From NCBI RefSeq assembly GCF_002795245.1, contig NZ_PGVG01000007.1, positions 124,001-188,000 of the forward strand: 64,000 nt of DNA, given 5' to 3'. Positions 8,080 to 17,102 of this stretch are shown piece after piece. How positions within the stretch are numbered: position 1 is the stretch's first letter; every line of letters begins with the position of its first letter. Source of the stretch: Bradyrhizobium forestalis (GTDB lineage Bacteria > Pseudomonadota > Alphaproteobacteria > Rhizobiales > Xanthobacteraceae). Position numbers and translations under genes: made by a program. The notes beneath the pieces were generated by a model. That model saw nothing but the letters and a program-made list of their open reading frames with translations, ran no database searches and was not told where the DNA came from.

Positions 8080-8787
8080 TCAGAATGGTGCCACGGCGTC
8101 ATAGATCCGGTGTCCCCATCCAGGCTGCTGCACGTCCGACAGATTTCCGCGCCCGCCATAGGACACGCGCGCCTCTGCGATCTTGTCGTAGGTGATCGTG
8201 TTGGCTCGCGAGATGTCGCGCGGACGCACGATGCCGCCGACATTGAGCACGCGCATCTCGGTGTTGACGCGAAATTCCTGCGATCCGCTGATCATCATAT
8301 TGCCGTTCGGCAGCACGTCGGTGACGACGGCCGCGATCGACAGCTTGATGTCCTCGGTGCGGTCGATCTGGCCGTTGCCCTTGATCTGGGTGTTGGTGCT
8401 GAGGTTGGCGTTGGCCTGGCCCTTGTCGCTCCATCCTGCGACGTCCATCAGCCAGTCGAGCCCGAACTTGACCTGGGAATCGCGGGAGCGGCCGGTCTTG
8501 TTGTCGAGCTTGGCCTTGTCCTGCATCGAGATGATCACCGTCACGACGTCGCCGGTGCGCCGGGCCCGGGGATCGCGGTAGAGATCGGTGCCGTCGTCCC
8601 ACGTCGAGCGATAGCTGACAGGCGTGCGCATGCGCGGCGTCACCGGGATCGGATCGGCCTGCGTCCTCAGGCCGCTGCCGACGGGTGACATCTGCGGACC
8701 GGTCAGGACTTCGGCCGGATCATGGAAGCATCCGGCCAGGAGCACGGATGCCGCCAGCAGCGAGAGGATGAGGATCGGCTTGTTCAT
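8080..8787 (-). CDS. flgH: FlgH flagellar L-ring lipoprotein
   Basis: Outer-membrane L-ring protein of the flagellar rod bushing. The N-terminus has a lipobox (LLAGC, Cys at about residue 20) after a hydrophobic signal. The L-ring domain shows SLWDDGTDLYRD-like sequence (WDDGTDLYRDPRARRTGDVV), NANLSTNTQIKGNG and IGGIVRPRDI-type blocks (LNVGGIVRPRDISRANTITY). At 235 residues it is a normal FlgH. Its ATG directly abuts the motE stop codon, so translation is probably coupled. Confidence 0.95.
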   Translation of the reverse strand: MNKPILILSLLAASVLLAGCFHDPAEVLTGPQMSPVGSGLRTQADPIPVTPRMRTPVSYRSTWDDGTDLYRDPRARRTGDVVTVIISMQDKAKLDNKTGRSRDSQVKFGLDWLMDVAGWSDKGQANANLSTNTQIKGNGQIDRTEDIKLSIAAVVTDVLPNGNMMISGSQEFRVNTEMRVLNVGGIVRPRDISRANTITYDKIAEARVSYGGRGNLSDVQQPGWGHRIYDAVAPF

Positions 8788-9558
8788 CTATTTGGTCTTT
8801 CCGTCATCCACGCGACGCATGCCGCCGAGCAGGTCGGCGAGGTGCGCCGCGCGTGCCGTATCCATCTCATTGAAGATCGCGCTCGAGCTTCTCGGGCTGA
8901 GCTTGGCGAGCACGGCGGCGGCGGTCTCGTCGGCCATGCCGGCGATCTGGGTCGCCGCAGCTTCGGGCTTCATGCGCGAATAGATCTCGACCACGCTCGC
9001 TTCGGCCTTCTTCAGGAAGTCGTCGCGCAGCGCCATCCACTTCTCGTATTCGGCGCGCTTGGCCTCGACTTCGGCGATGCGCTCGCGGAGCAGGCTCTCG
9101 GCCTTCTCCAGCTCCTTGAGCTGCCAGGCCAGCCTTGCGTCGACGGCGGGATCGGCGACGTTGCTGCAGAACAGGGCGATTTCGTTGTCCGGGGCCGGCG
9201 CAGCCTGCGGCGGCGCAGGCTTGGGCGGCGCCGTGACGCTGCCGGGCTTGGCCGGACGTACCGGCGCAGGTGCGGGCGCGGGTGTCGGCGCCTCCGGAGC
9301 CGGCACCGCACCGGTGATCGCCGGTCCTGAATCTTCGGCCGCCCATGCCGTCGCCCGGACCGAAGCATTGTCGCCTGGTATCGCGGTGGCCGGCGGCTGC
9401 GGCTTCTGCGGTCCGCCCGCGCGGGCGCGCGCGAAGGAGAGCAGGTTGAGCGGCTTCGACGGCTTGGCCTCGTCCAAGGCGAGCACAGGCGAGGCGCTCG
9501 CGAGCACTGATGCCGCGGCCAGCAGGAAGAGTTTGGCTTTGTGATCCAGCTTCAGCAT
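8788..9558 (-). CDS. motE: MotE, periplasmic MotC chaperone
   Basis: MotE helps fold MotC in rhizobia. The chosen ATG at 9558 gives MLKLDHKAKLFLLAAASVLA, a signal peptide; an upstream in-frame extension to 9687 is Arg/Ser rich and runs towards flgI. A Pro/Ala-rich linker (about 75-125) is followed by a coiled coil (AWQLKELEKAESLLRERIAE). The MgtE-N-like C-terminal domain follows (IYSRMKPEAAATQIAGM, FNEMDTARAAHLADLLGGM). Having motE inside the basal-body run while motC sits at the far end of the locus agrees with both belonging to one motor. Confidence 0.85.
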   Translation of the reverse strand: MLKLDHKAKLFLLAAASVLASASPVLALDEAKPSKPLNLLSFARARAGGPQKPQPPATAIPGDNASVRATAWAAEDSGPAITGAVPAPEAPTPAPAPAPVRPAKPGSVTAPPKPAPPQAAPAPDNEIALFCSNVADPAVDARLAWQLKELEKAESLLRERIAEVEAKRAEYEKWMALRDDFLKKAEASVVEIYSRMKPEAAATQIAGMADETAAAVLAKLSPRSSSAIFNEMDTARAAHLADLLGGMRRVDDGKTK

Positions 9559-9625
9559 CGGGCCGCGTGCGATTCTCGCTTCAGACCTGAGCATTGAGCG
9601 ACCAAGCTTGCACGACGCTTGTGCA

Positions 9626-10756
9626 TCATTGCACGATGACGTCGGCCTGGAGCGCGCCTGCCGTCTTGATCGCCTGGAGGATCGCAATGATCCCTGAGGG
9701 CTTCAGGCCGATCTGGTTCAGTCCGCGCACCAGGCGCTGGAGATCGACCCCGCTCAGGATCGCCACCTGCGATCCGGCCTCGTTGGCCTCGACCACGGTC
9801 TGCGGAACGACCACCGTCTGCCCTCGCGAGAACGGCGCCGGCTGCGACACAACCGGCATCTCCGTGACACGAACCGTCAGATTGCCGTGGGTCACCGCAA
9901 CAGTCGATATCCGGACGTCGCGCCCGATCACGACCGTGCCGGTGCGCTCGTTGATGACGACACGCGCCGGCGTGTCCGGCTCGACCACCAATTCGCCGAT
10001 CTCAGCGAGGAAGCGGACAGGGCCGATATGGCGCGGCTTCGACAGCACGATGGTGCGGTAGTCGCGCTCGAAGGCAATCTGCGCGCGGTAGCGACCGCCG
10101 GCGTAGCGGTTGATGGCGTCGAGAATGCGCGTTGCGGTGACGAAGTCCGGGTTCTTCAGCTGTAGCACCAGGAACTCCATCTCGTGGAGGCTTCCCTGCA
10201 CCTCGCGTTCGACCAGAGCACCGTTCGGGATGCGCCCAGCCGTCGGCGTGCCCTGGCTGACGTTCTGCGCTTGGCCTCCGACGCTGTAACCGGCAACCGT
10301 GATCGCACCCTGCGCCACGGCGTAGACGGCGCCGTCCGCAGCGCGCAGCGACGTCATGACCAGCGTGCCGCCGAGCAGCGATGTCGCATCGCCGAGCGAC
10401 GACACGGTGACGTCCATGCGCTCGCCGGGCCCGATCGAGGGCGGCAGATCCGCGGTCACCATCACCGCCGCGACGTTGCGCGTGCGCAGCGTCGTCGGAC
10501 GCGGGGGGTTGTTGGTGCTCGTGGTCTCGTTCCTGACGTTGATGCCCATGTTCTCGAGCATCGATTGCAGGGACTGTTCGGTGAACGGAGCGTTGCGAAG
10601 CGTGTCGCCCGTGCCGTTCAAACCGATGACGAGGCCGTAGCCGACGATCTGGTTCTCGCGCAGACCCTTGATGTCCGCGATGTCCTTGATCCGGACGGCG
10701 GCCTCGGCGCTGGCGGCCCACACGAGCAGGACGAGCGCAAGCAGGACTCTGGTCAT
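9626..10756 (-). CDS. flgI: FlgI flagellar P-ring protein
   Basis: Periplasmic P-ring subunit. A signal peptide ends near EAAVRIKDIADIKG. Conserved FlgI blocks include NQIVGYGLVIGLNGTGDTL, QSMLENMGINV, PPSIGPGERMDVTVSSLGDA and SLLGGTLVMTSL. Length is 376 residues, typical of the family. The start ATG overlaps the flgA stop (ATGA). It lies between flgA and motE. Confidence 0.97.
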   Translation of the reverse strand: MTRVLLALVLLVWAASAEAAVRIKDIADIKGLRENQIVGYGLVIGLNGTGDTLRNAPFTEQSLQSMLENMGINVRNETTSTNNPPRPTTLRTRNVAAVMVTADLPPSIGPGERMDVTVSSLGDATSLLGGTLVMTSLRAADGAVYAVAQGAITVAGYSVGGQAQNVSQGTPTAGRIPNGALVEREVQGSLHEMEFLVLQLKNPDFVTATRILDAINRYAGGRYRAQIAFERDYRTIVLSKPRHIGPVRFLAEIGELVVEPDTPARVVINERTGTVVIGRDVRISTVAVTHGNLTVRVTEMPVVSQPAPFSRGQTVVVPQTVVEANEAGSQVAILSGVDLQRLVRGLNQIGLKPSGIIAILQAIKTAGALQADVIVQ

Positions 10757-11229
10757 GACCCGTCCACGACCTTGACGGTGCCGTCCGGCTGGACGACGCC
10801 CCTGATGATCACCCCGGTGTCCGTATTGCGCACCGGGATCAGCGCGCCGGCCGCACCCGACTGCATCGCCGAGCCGTAAGTGACGATGGACAGGCCGCTG
10901 TCCTCGACCACGACCTTGACCATGGCGCCGCGGGCGACGGTCCAGGGGTCCTCCACCGCATTGGTCGGGATCGGCTGGCCGGGCAGCAGCGCACGCCGGG
11001 CCATGCGACCGACCAGGACCTGGCGCCCTTCGATGAACATGGCGACGCCGAGCAGGCTCGGCGCGAAGGCGCGCTCGGTGATCATCTCCTCCCGGATCAG
11101 CTCGCCGGCGCGGATCGAGACGGCCGGCACGGGAAGCCGCTTCTCCTCGGCCACAGCGACCCGCGCCGTGGCGAGAACCAGCAGCACGGCGGCCAACCCG
11201 CGCATGATCAGGCCCACCCAGTTCAACAT
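10753..11229 (-). CDS. flgA: FlgA P-ring assembly chaperone
   Basis: Periplasmic chaperone for P-ring assembly. Start chosen at 11229 (MLNWVGLIMRG), just after the flgG stop; a longer frame from 11280 would overlap flgG. An N-terminal signal (GLAAVLLVLATARVAVAEE) precedes a SAF-type domain (IRAGELIREEMITERAF, RALLPGQPIPTNAV) and a C-terminal beta domain (GALIPVRNTDTGVIIRGVVQ). About 158 residues, short but usual for alphaproteobacteria. Confidence 0.92.
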   Translation of the reverse strand: MLNWVGLIMRGLAAVLLVLATARVAVAEEKRLPVPAVSIRAGELIREEMITERAFAPSLLGVAMFIEGRQVLVGRMARRALLPGQPIPTNAVEDPWTVARGAMVKVVVEDSGLSIVTYGSAMQSGAAGALIPVRNTDTGVIIRGVVQPDGTVKVVDGS

Positions 11230-11242
11230 CGAGACACCGGAG

Positions 11243-12031
11243 CTAGCGCATGCCCTTCGAGACCGTCTGGGCCATTTCATCCGAGGCCTGAATGACCTTG
11301 GCGTTCATTTCGTAGGCGCGCTGCGCCGAGATCAATTCGGTGATTTCCTTGACGGGGTCGACGTTCGAGGCTTCGAGCCATTTCTGGTTGATCTTGCCGT
11401 AGCCCGCATCGCCCGGCAGACCGACGACCGGCGTGCCGGATGCCGTGGTCTCCTTGTAGAGATTTCCGCCCAGCGGCTCCAGGCCGGCCTCGTTGGCGAA
11501 GTTGGCGAGGTTGAGTTGGCCGATCTGCCGTGGATTCACTTCCGTGTCGAGCTTGGCAAACACCTGGCCGGTCTGGTTGACCGTGACCTCGACCGTCCCC
11601 TGCGGGATGGTGATCGCGGGATCCAGCAGGTAACCGTCAATCGTGACGAGCTGGGCGTTGGCGTTGACGTTGAACGAGCCCGCACGGGTGTATTGCACCT
11701 CGTTGTTGGGTCCGAGCACCTGAAACCAGCCGCGGCCGTTGATCGCGAGGTCGTAGGGATTGCCGGTTTGCGTCAGCGCGCCCTGGATGTGCAGCTTGCG
11801 GATCGCCGCCGACTTGACGCCGAGGCCGAGATTGGCGCCTTCCGGAATCGGCGAGGAGCCGTTGGTGTTCGCAACACCCTGCATGCGGTCCATCTGGTAG
11901 AACAGGTCCGTGAACTCGGCGCGCGCCCGCTTGTACGAGGTCGAGTTGATGTTGGCGATGTTGTTCGCGATGACTTCGATGTTGGTCTGCTGGGCATTCA
12001 TGCCCGTGGCCGCAATGGCGAGCGATTTCAC
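11243..12031 (-). CDS. flgG: FlgG distal rod protein
   Basis: Distal rod subunit. The N-terminal rod signature is present ([20 protein letters not shown], with [12 protein letters not shown] after it). The centre has [20 protein letters not shown], and the C-terminus has the family motif [20 protein letters not shown]. Length is 262 residues, as in other FlgG proteins. It sits between fliE and flgA. Confidence 0.97.
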   Translation of the reverse strand: MKSLAIAATGMNAQQTNIEVIANNIANINSTSYKRARAEFTDLFYQMDRMQGVANTNGSSPIPEGANLGLGVKSAAIRKLHIQGALTQTGNPYDLAINGRGWFQVLGPNNEVQYTRAGSFNVNANAQLVTIDGYLLDPAITIPQGTVEVTVNQTGQVFAKLDTEVNPRQIGQLNLANFANEAGLEPLGGNLYKETTASGTPVVGLPGDAGYGKINQKWLEASNVDPVKEITELISAQRAYEMNAKVIQASDEMAQTVSKGMR

Positions 12032-12049
12032 TTAACCCACTCCTTCAGG

Positions 12050-12379
12050 TCAGATCGACATCCGAACGACTTCTTGGTAGGCCTGCACGACCTTGTCGCG
12101 AACGGCGACCGCCGTCTGCAGGGCCTGCTCGGCCGACATCAGCGCCTCCACGACGCGGCGCGTCGATTCCTTGCCCTGCATCGCCGAGATCGACGCCGCT
12201 TCGCCCGCCTTCAGCGTTCCGATCGCGTCAGTCGTCACCTGCTTCATCACCGATTCGAAGCCGGCGTCGTCACCGGTCTGGATCGCGGTGGTCGCCGCCG
12301 GCGAGATAGCCTGCGTCTCGGTTGCGCGGGTCGTCGCCTGGCCGGCGGATATCGCCGTGGATGAAATCGCCTCAAGCAT
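12050..12379 (-). CDS. fliE: FliE basal-body adaptor
   Basis: Links the MS ring to the rod. The 109-residue product has a polar N-terminus and the conserved C-terminal helix SAEQALQTAVAVRDKVVQAY, then QEVVRMSI, as in FliE. It is placed between flgC and flgG as in many flagellar clusters; two bases separate it from flgC. Confidence 0.93.
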   Translation of the reverse strand: MLEAISSTAISAGQATTRATETQAISPAATTAIQTGDDAGFESVMKQVTTDAIGTLKAGEAASISAMQGKESTRRVVEALMSAEQALQTAVAVRDKVVQAYQEVVRMSI

Positions 12380-12381
12380 TG

Positions 12382-12798
12382 TCAGCTCCTTAAGAGGTCG
12401 ATGGTCATGCCGAGCATGGACCTCACCTGCTTCACGACCTGGAGATTGGCTTCATAGGACCGGTTGACCTCCCGCATGTCGGCCATCTCGATCATCATGT
12501 TCACGTTCGGCAGCTTGACGTAGCCGGCCTTGTCGGCAGCGGGATGCCCCGGATCGTACTCCACGCGATACGGCGTGGTGTCGACCCCGATCTCCTTGAC
12601 CTTCGCGAGCTGCGCGCCCGAGGCGCGGTCCATCGCGGCGTCGAAGGTGATGGTCTTGCGCTGATAGGGATCGGCGCCGGCGGTACGCCCGGTCGAGGTG
12701 GCGTTCGCGAGGTTCTCCGAGACGATACGCATGCGCGTCGACTGCGCTTCGAGCCCGGAGCTCGCGACCGTCAGAGAGGCGCTCAATGAGTCCAGCAT
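12382..12798 (-). CDS. flgC: FlgC proximal rod protein
   Basis: Proximal rod subunit of 138 residues. It has the N-terminal rod motif ([16 protein letters not shown]), [10 protein letters not shown], and the C-terminal family block [20 protein letters not shown]. The helix [18 protein letters not shown] closes the protein. It starts 11 bases after flgB. Confidence 0.95.
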   Translation of the reverse strand: MLDSLSASLTVASSGLEAQSTRMRIVSENLANATSTGRTAGADPYQRKTITFDAAMDRASGAQLAKVKEIGVDTTPYRVEYDPGHPAADKAGYVKLPNVNMMIEMADMREVNRSYEANLQVVKQVRSMLGMTIDLLRS

Positions 12799-12809
12799 GT
12801 CAGTTCACC

Positions 12810-13211
12810 TCAGGCCTTTGCACTCGACAGGACCATGCGATGGAACGACCGCACGATCGCCGAATTCATCGAATAGTCGCGGCTGACATCGCTGCCCTTG
12901 ATCATTTCCTGCTCGAGGCTGACGGAGTTTCCGGAGTGAACCACTTCCCAGCTGTCCTTCTTCGCGGTCGCCCGCGTGTCGGTCTCGGCTGCGGACAATT
13001 GCATGTGCGATGGCGATGTCGTCGCGAGCCTGACCGGCATGCCGTCGAGCACCTTGTTGAACGGCTCGACGTCGCGCGCGCGAAAGCCCGGCGTGTTGGC
13101 GTTGGCGACGTTGGTGGCGATGGTCGACTGGCGCAGTTCGAGGTACCGCGCCTGCGACGATGCGAGTTCGAAGAGATAAAGCGGTCCCACGACGGCCCCA
13201 TTCTGATCCAT
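12810..13211 (-). CDS. flgB: FlgB proximal rod protein
   Basis: Proximal rod subunit. Start taken at the ATG at 13211 (MDQNGAVVG); an in-frame TTG nine bases upstream is an alternative. It has the rod motif STIATNVANANTPGFRARDV and the C-terminal EQEMIKGSDVSRDYSMNSAI. Length is about 133 residues. It follows flhB by about 64 bases. Confidence 0.94.
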   Translation of the reverse strand: MDQNGAVVGPLYLFELASSQARYLELRQSTIATNVANANTPGFRARDVEPFNKVLDGMPVRLATTSPSHMQLSAAETDTRATAKKDSWEVVHSGNSVSLEQEMIKGSDVSRDYSMNSAIVRSFHRMVLSSAKA

Positions 13212-13275
13212 TCGGGGCAAGCCTAGGGCGTTAAGCTTTCGTCAAGCTGTTGCGCGAAGCGCCATCCTCGAAAAT

Positions 13276-14361
13276 CTACTGAACCTTCTCGGGCCGCGGC
13301 GCCTGCTTGGATTGGAGGAAATAGATGATCTCGGCGACGGGCCGGAAGAATTCCGCCGGAATCACCTGATCGACCTGGACCGCCTCGTAGAGCGCGCGCG
13401 CCAACGCCTTGTTCTCGATGACGGGGATTCGGTTCTGCTCGGCGACTTCGCGGATCTTCAGCGCGATCACGTCCATGCCCTTGGCCACGACGAGCGGCGC
13501 TGCGTTTTCCTCGCGCTTGTAGCGCAGCGCGATCGCGAAATGTGTCGGGTTCGCAATCACCAGCGTCGCGCGGGCGGCGGAAGCGATCATGCGTTGGCGC
13601 GAACGGTCGCGCGCCAGCGAGCGCAGGCGCGCCTTGATCAGCGGATCGCCCTCCGCCTGCTTGTGCTCGTCCTTGATCTCCTGCCGCGTCATGCGCAGCT
13701 CGCGTCGCCAGTGGAAGCGGGCCCAGGCGAGATCGATCGCCACCAGGACGATGGTCGCGATGCAGATCGCAGACACGATTCGCATCGCGATGTTGAGAAT
13801 CATCTCCGGCAGAGCGACCGGATCGGTGTACATCGCCTCGAACGCCCTCGCTTCGGACGAGCGCAGCACGAAGGCGACGACGGCGGTCACCGCGGCAAGC
13901 TTGAACAGCGACTTGGCGAACTCGATCAGGCCCTGCGTCCCGAACAACCGGCTCCAGCCGCTGACCGGAGAGATTCGCGACAAGTCCGGCTTGATGCGCT
14001 CGAGCACCAGGCGCGGCGCGTTCTGCAGCAGCGAAGCGGCGAGCCCGAACACCACCAGGATGACGACCAGCGGCACCAGGAACCGCAGTGCCTGGAGGCC
14101 GACCACGGTGAGCAGGTTCTGCGCGTCAGCGCCCGTGCTGAGCGGGAAGCCCTCGGGATCGTCGAGCAGGCTCTTCAGCGTCGGCGTCAATTGCTGCACG
14201 CCCTGGCCGATCAGGAATGCCTGGATCACCATCAGCGCGGCCATCGAGGCGAAAATGGACGCCTCCCGAGAGACCGGAATCTTGCCCTGTTCGAGCGCAT
14301 CGCGGACTTTCTTCTCGGTCGGCTCTTCTGTCTTGCTCTCCTGATCGGATGTTTCTGCCAT
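13276..14361 (-). CDS. flhB: FlhB export gate specificity switch
   Basis: Membrane protein that switches export specificity from rod/hook to filament subunits. The N-terminus reads DQESKTEEPTEKKVRDALEQ, typical of FlhB. Four membrane segments fall between about residues 35 and 215. A cytoplasmic domain follows with the autocleavage motif NPTH at 271-274 and the YKREENAAPLVVAKGMD block. Length 361 residues is normal. It lies between fliG (13-base gap) and flgB. Confidence 0.97.
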   Translation of the reverse strand: MAETSDQESKTEEPTEKKVRDALEQGKIPVSREASIFASMAALMVIQAFLIGQGVQQLTPTLKSLLDDPEGFPLSTGADAQNLLTVVGLQALRFLVPLVVILVVFGLAASLLQNAPRLVLERIKPDLSRISPVSGWSRLFGTQGLIEFAKSLFKLAAVTAVVAFVLRSSEARAFEAMYTDPVALPEMILNIAMRIVSAICIATIVLVAIDLAWARFHWRRELRMTRQEIKDEHKQAEGDPLIKARLRSLARDRSRQRMIASAARATLVIANPTHFAIALRYKREENAAPLVVAKGMDVIALKIREVAEQNRIPVIENKALARALYEAVQVDQVIPAEFFRPVAEIIYFLQSKQAPRPEKVQ

Positions 14362-14374
14362 GCCCGTTCAGCGG

Positions 14375-15415
14375 TCAGCGGAAGACCAGCTCATCCTCCT
14401 GCTCGGGGTTGAGCTCGATTTCGCCCTTCTCCGCCAGTTCGAGCGCGAGGTCGGTGATCACGCGTCGCGCCTCCAGCACGTCGCGCTGGTTGGAGGGCTC
14501 GCCGATGGCGAGCTCGTGCTCGACGACGCGGCGGACGCGCGAGGCGACCGATGACAGGATCAGCTCGCGGAAGTTCTTGTCGGTACCCTTCAGCGCGACG
14601 ACGATGCGATCGGTCGGCACCTGGTCGAAGATCATGGTGCGCGCCTTCGGCGTCAGATTGACCACGTCGTCGAAGGTGAACAGCAGCTCCTTGAGCACTT
14701 CGGCCGACTTCGGCCGCTTCTCCGACAGACTCTTCAACATGTCCTCGATGTGGCCGCGTTCCATCTTGTTGATGATGTCGGCGACGCGGGCGTAGGTGTC
14801 GGCGCCGAGGTTGCGGGCGAAGTTCAGCGTCAGGTCCTCGTGCAACGTCTTCTCGATGATGCGCATGGCGTCATCGACGATCGGCTTGAGGCTCAGGACA
14901 CGCCGCATCAGCTCGTTGCGCAGGCTCGAGGGCAGCTGGCTCATGACCTTGGCGGCGCAGGCCGGCTTGACCTTGGACAGGATCAGCGCGGCGGTCTGCG
15001 GATGCTCCTTGGACAGGTAGCTCGCCAGCGAGTTTTCCGACACCGACGAGACGCGGTCCCACACCGACCGGCTCGAATTGCCGAGCAGATCCGACATGAT
15101 CTGCGAGACCTGGTCGGCCGGCAGCACGTCGCCGAGCACGGCCTCCAGACCGCCGAGCGTGCCGAGAATGTTCGCGCCCATCGAGAACTGCTGGGCGAAC
15201 TCCTCGACGATTCCCTCGAGCTCCTGCGCGGTGATCGGCCGCAACTCCGCGGCCGCCTTGGTGACGATGCGGATCTCCTGCGGCTCGAACTGCTGCAGCA
15301 CACTCGCCGCCGCCTGCCGGCCCATCGCCAGCAGGAGCGCGGCGACCTTTTCCGTGCCGCCCAGCGTGGTAACGCCTCGCTGCTTGACGGGTGCGATGCC
15401 GACCGGTGCCGCCAT
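14375..15415 (-). CDS. fliG: FliG motor switch protein
   Basis: Rotor protein of the C ring that interacts with MotA. Recognisable blocks are TLGGTEKVAALLLAMGRQAA, LSKEHPQTAALILSKVKPAC (the EHPQ motif of the middle domain) and TFDDVVNLTPKARTMIFDQV near 255-280. The torque helix region with charged residues is ILSSVASRVRRVVEHEL. Length 346 residues. It starts three bases before the end of fliN. Confidence 0.97.
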   Translation of the reverse strand: MAAPVGIAPVKQRGVTTLGGTEKVAALLLAMGRQAAASVLQQFEPQEIRIVTKAAAELRPITAQELEGIVEEFAQQFSMGANILGTLGGLEAVLGDVLPADQVSQIMSDLLGNSSRSVWDRVSSVSENSLASYLSKEHPQTAALILSKVKPACAAKVMSQLPSSLRNELMRRVLSLKPIVDDAMRIIEKTLHEDLTLNFARNLGADTYARVADIINKMERGHIEDMLKSLSEKRPKSAEVLKELLFTFDDVVNLTPKARTMIFDQVPTDRIVVALKGTDKNFRELILSSVASRVRRVVEHELAIGEPSNQRDVLEARRVITDLALELAEKGEIELNPEQEDELVFR

Positions 15416-15417
15416 GG

Positions 15418-15792
15418 TCAGGTATCACCCTGCCCCAGCGGCCCGACGATCTCGGTGAGCGAGACGCCGAAGCGGGAATTGTCCTCTTCGACGACGACCA
15501 CCTCGCCACGGGCGACGATGCGGCCGTTGACGACGACATCGACGGGCTCCCCGACCCGGTGATCGAGCGGAACCACCGCGCCGCGGCCGAGCTTCATCAG
15601 GTTCGCCACCGGAATGGTCGCCGATCCCAGCACCACCTGCATGGTGACGGGAATGCGCAGGATGGCGTCGACATTGGCGAACTTGCCGGTCTCCTCGGCC
15701 GTGCGCTGGGCGATCTCCGCCAGCCGCTCCAACGGAGACGTCTCGGCCTCTGCCGATGCAGGTGCAGACTCATAGTCGAAGGATTGCGCCAT
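15418..15792 (-). CDS. fliN: FliN motor switch protein
   Basis: C-ring component of 124 residues. The C-terminal SpoA domain is clear: VDAILRIPVTMQVVLGSATI, NLMKLGRGAVVPLDHRVGEP and VDVVVNGRIVARGEVVVVEE. The stop lies at the fliG start. A 76-base gap separates it from the small membrane protein gene upstream. Confidence 0.96.
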   Translation of the reverse strand: MAQSFDYESAPASAEAETSPLERLAEIAQRTAEETGKFANVDAILRIPVTMQVVLGSATIPVANLMKLGRGAVVPLDHRVGEPVDVVVNGRIVARGEVVVVEEDNSRFGVSLTEIVGPLGQGDT

Positions 15793-15868
15793 TTGGTATC
15801 GCCTCTTGGTATTTCCGCTCCCGGAGCGCCGTGGCGTTCCGATCGTATTCGCTCCGCCGGCTTCGGCT

Positions 15869-16180
15869 TCAATGCTTGTTCAGGTCGGCCCCTGCGGTCG
15901 CGGCGGGTGCGAGCCCGCTCCGCGCATCGAGCGCCGCGATCGCCTCGTGGGCCTGGTCGATCTTCGTGCTCAGCACGTTGGCGAGCCGTCCGAGATTTGC
16001 AGTGGAATCGTGCGCCGCATTGATGACCGTGTCGAAGGCGCCCGCCGTCTCGTGGACGATGGTCGAGAATTCACCCTGGTAGCTGCGCAACCGCGCCAGC
16101 TCGCGGTGCATCCTGGTCACCCGCATGCTGGTGAAGGCGAGCGCGATCAGCAGCACGGCATCAACGAGATAGGATATCAT
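15869..16180 (-). CDS. Small bitopic membrane protein in fliM-fliN gap
   Basis: A 103-residue product whose start overlaps fliM by 20 bases. One N-terminal membrane helix (MISYLVDAVLLIALAFTSMR) is followed by a helical cytoplasmic or periplasmic region (MHRELARLRSYQGEFSTIVH, NLGRLANVLSTKIDQAHEAI). The layout resembles DUF6468 / PflI-type flagellar positioning proteins encoded beside fliM or fliN in alphaproteobacteria. That family assignment is from memory and is tentative. A longer frame from 16240 lies wholly in fliM and is not favoured. Confidence 0.6.
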   Translation of the reverse strand: MISYLVDAVLLIALAFTSMRVTRMHRELARLRSYQGEFSTIVHETAGAFDTVINAAHDSTANLGRLANVLSTKIDQAHEAIAALDARSGLAPAATAGADLNKH

Positions 16181-17102
16181 CGACGAACTCCCGTTTCTGA
16201 TCGACGGGATCTGCCACCTGCATGGCGTAATAGCCATCAAGCTGGCCGATCTGACACCAGAACAGCACCTGATTGTTGCTTTCGAGACGGGCCAGCGTGC
16301 GCGGCGTGGCCTCGAGCTCGAGCACCTGCCCGACCTCGAACTTCACGACGTCGCCGAGCGTCACCATCTTCTCGTCGAGCACCGCGCTGAGCGTCACCTC
16401 GGTCCGGTGAACCTCGCTCTCCATCTGCTCGCGCCAGCGCGGGTCGGCCGCGCGACCGTCGCTGACGACGACATGAGCGAGCTTCTGGCGGAGCGGATTG
16501 AGCGCGGAGTGCGGAATGATGAGGAACATCTGGCCGCCGCGGTAGAGCGCCTGCAGCATGATGTTCGCGCAGATCGACATGTTGCCGCTCCGCCCGATCG
16601 CCAGCGACGCCATCGCCGTCTCGACCCGCTCCACGCGAAAGGTGACGTTCGACGTGCCGGCGAAGGCGGATTGCAGCGCCTTGGCGAACCGTTCGAACAG
16701 AGCCTGCACCAGGCGGAGCTCGATGTTCGAGAACGCGCGCTCGACGTCGAGCGGCGGCTCGGCGCCATCGGAGCCGAACATCGCCTCGACCATCGTGAAC
16801 ACGAAGTCACGGTCGAGCATGATGATGACGCGTGAGTCCCACTGCTCGGCATAGAGCACCGCCGCGACCGCGTTGGCCTCGTAGTCCTTGATGATGTCCC
16901 CGACCCGGTCGTTGGTGATGCCGTTGACCGAGAAATAGCAGGGCGTTCCAGCCATCGGCTGCAGGCTGTCGGTGCACGATGCCGCCATGCGATCGAAGAT
17001 CACATTGAGCATCGGCATACGATCGATCGATATGCCGGCGGCGTCCAGCAGGTAGTTCGGCAGCTGCTTGCGCTGATCGACTTCGGCGTCTTCCATCATC
17101 AT
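16161..17102 (-). CDS. fliM: FliM motor switch protein
   Basis: C-ring protein that receives phospho-CheY. Start taken at 17102, the first of three ATG codons, overlapping the motA stop (ATGA); an open upstream extension inside motA is Arg-rich and not FliM-like. The centre has the CheC-like fold (YFSVNGITNDRVGDIIKDYE, FTMVEAMFGSDG, AFSNIELRLVQALFERFAKA). The C-terminal SpoA domain has TEVTLSAVLDEKMVTLGDVV and VLFWCQIGQLDGYYAMQVAD. About 313 residues. Confidence 0.93.
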   Translation of the reverse strand: MMMEDAEVDQRKQLPNYLLDAAGISIDRMPMLNVIFDRMAASCTDSLQPMAGTPCYFSVNGITNDRVGDIIKDYEANAVAAVLYAEQWDSRVIIMLDRDFVFTMVEAMFGSDGAEPPLDVERAFSNIELRLVQALFERFAKALQSAFAGTSNVTFRVERVETAMASLAIGRSGNMSICANIMLQALYRGGQMFLIIPHSALNPLRQKLAHVVVSDGRAADPRWREQMESEVHRTEVTLSAVLDEKMVTLGDVVKFEVGQVLELEATPRTLARLESNNQVLFWCQIGQLDGYYAMQVADPVDQKREFVDDILSR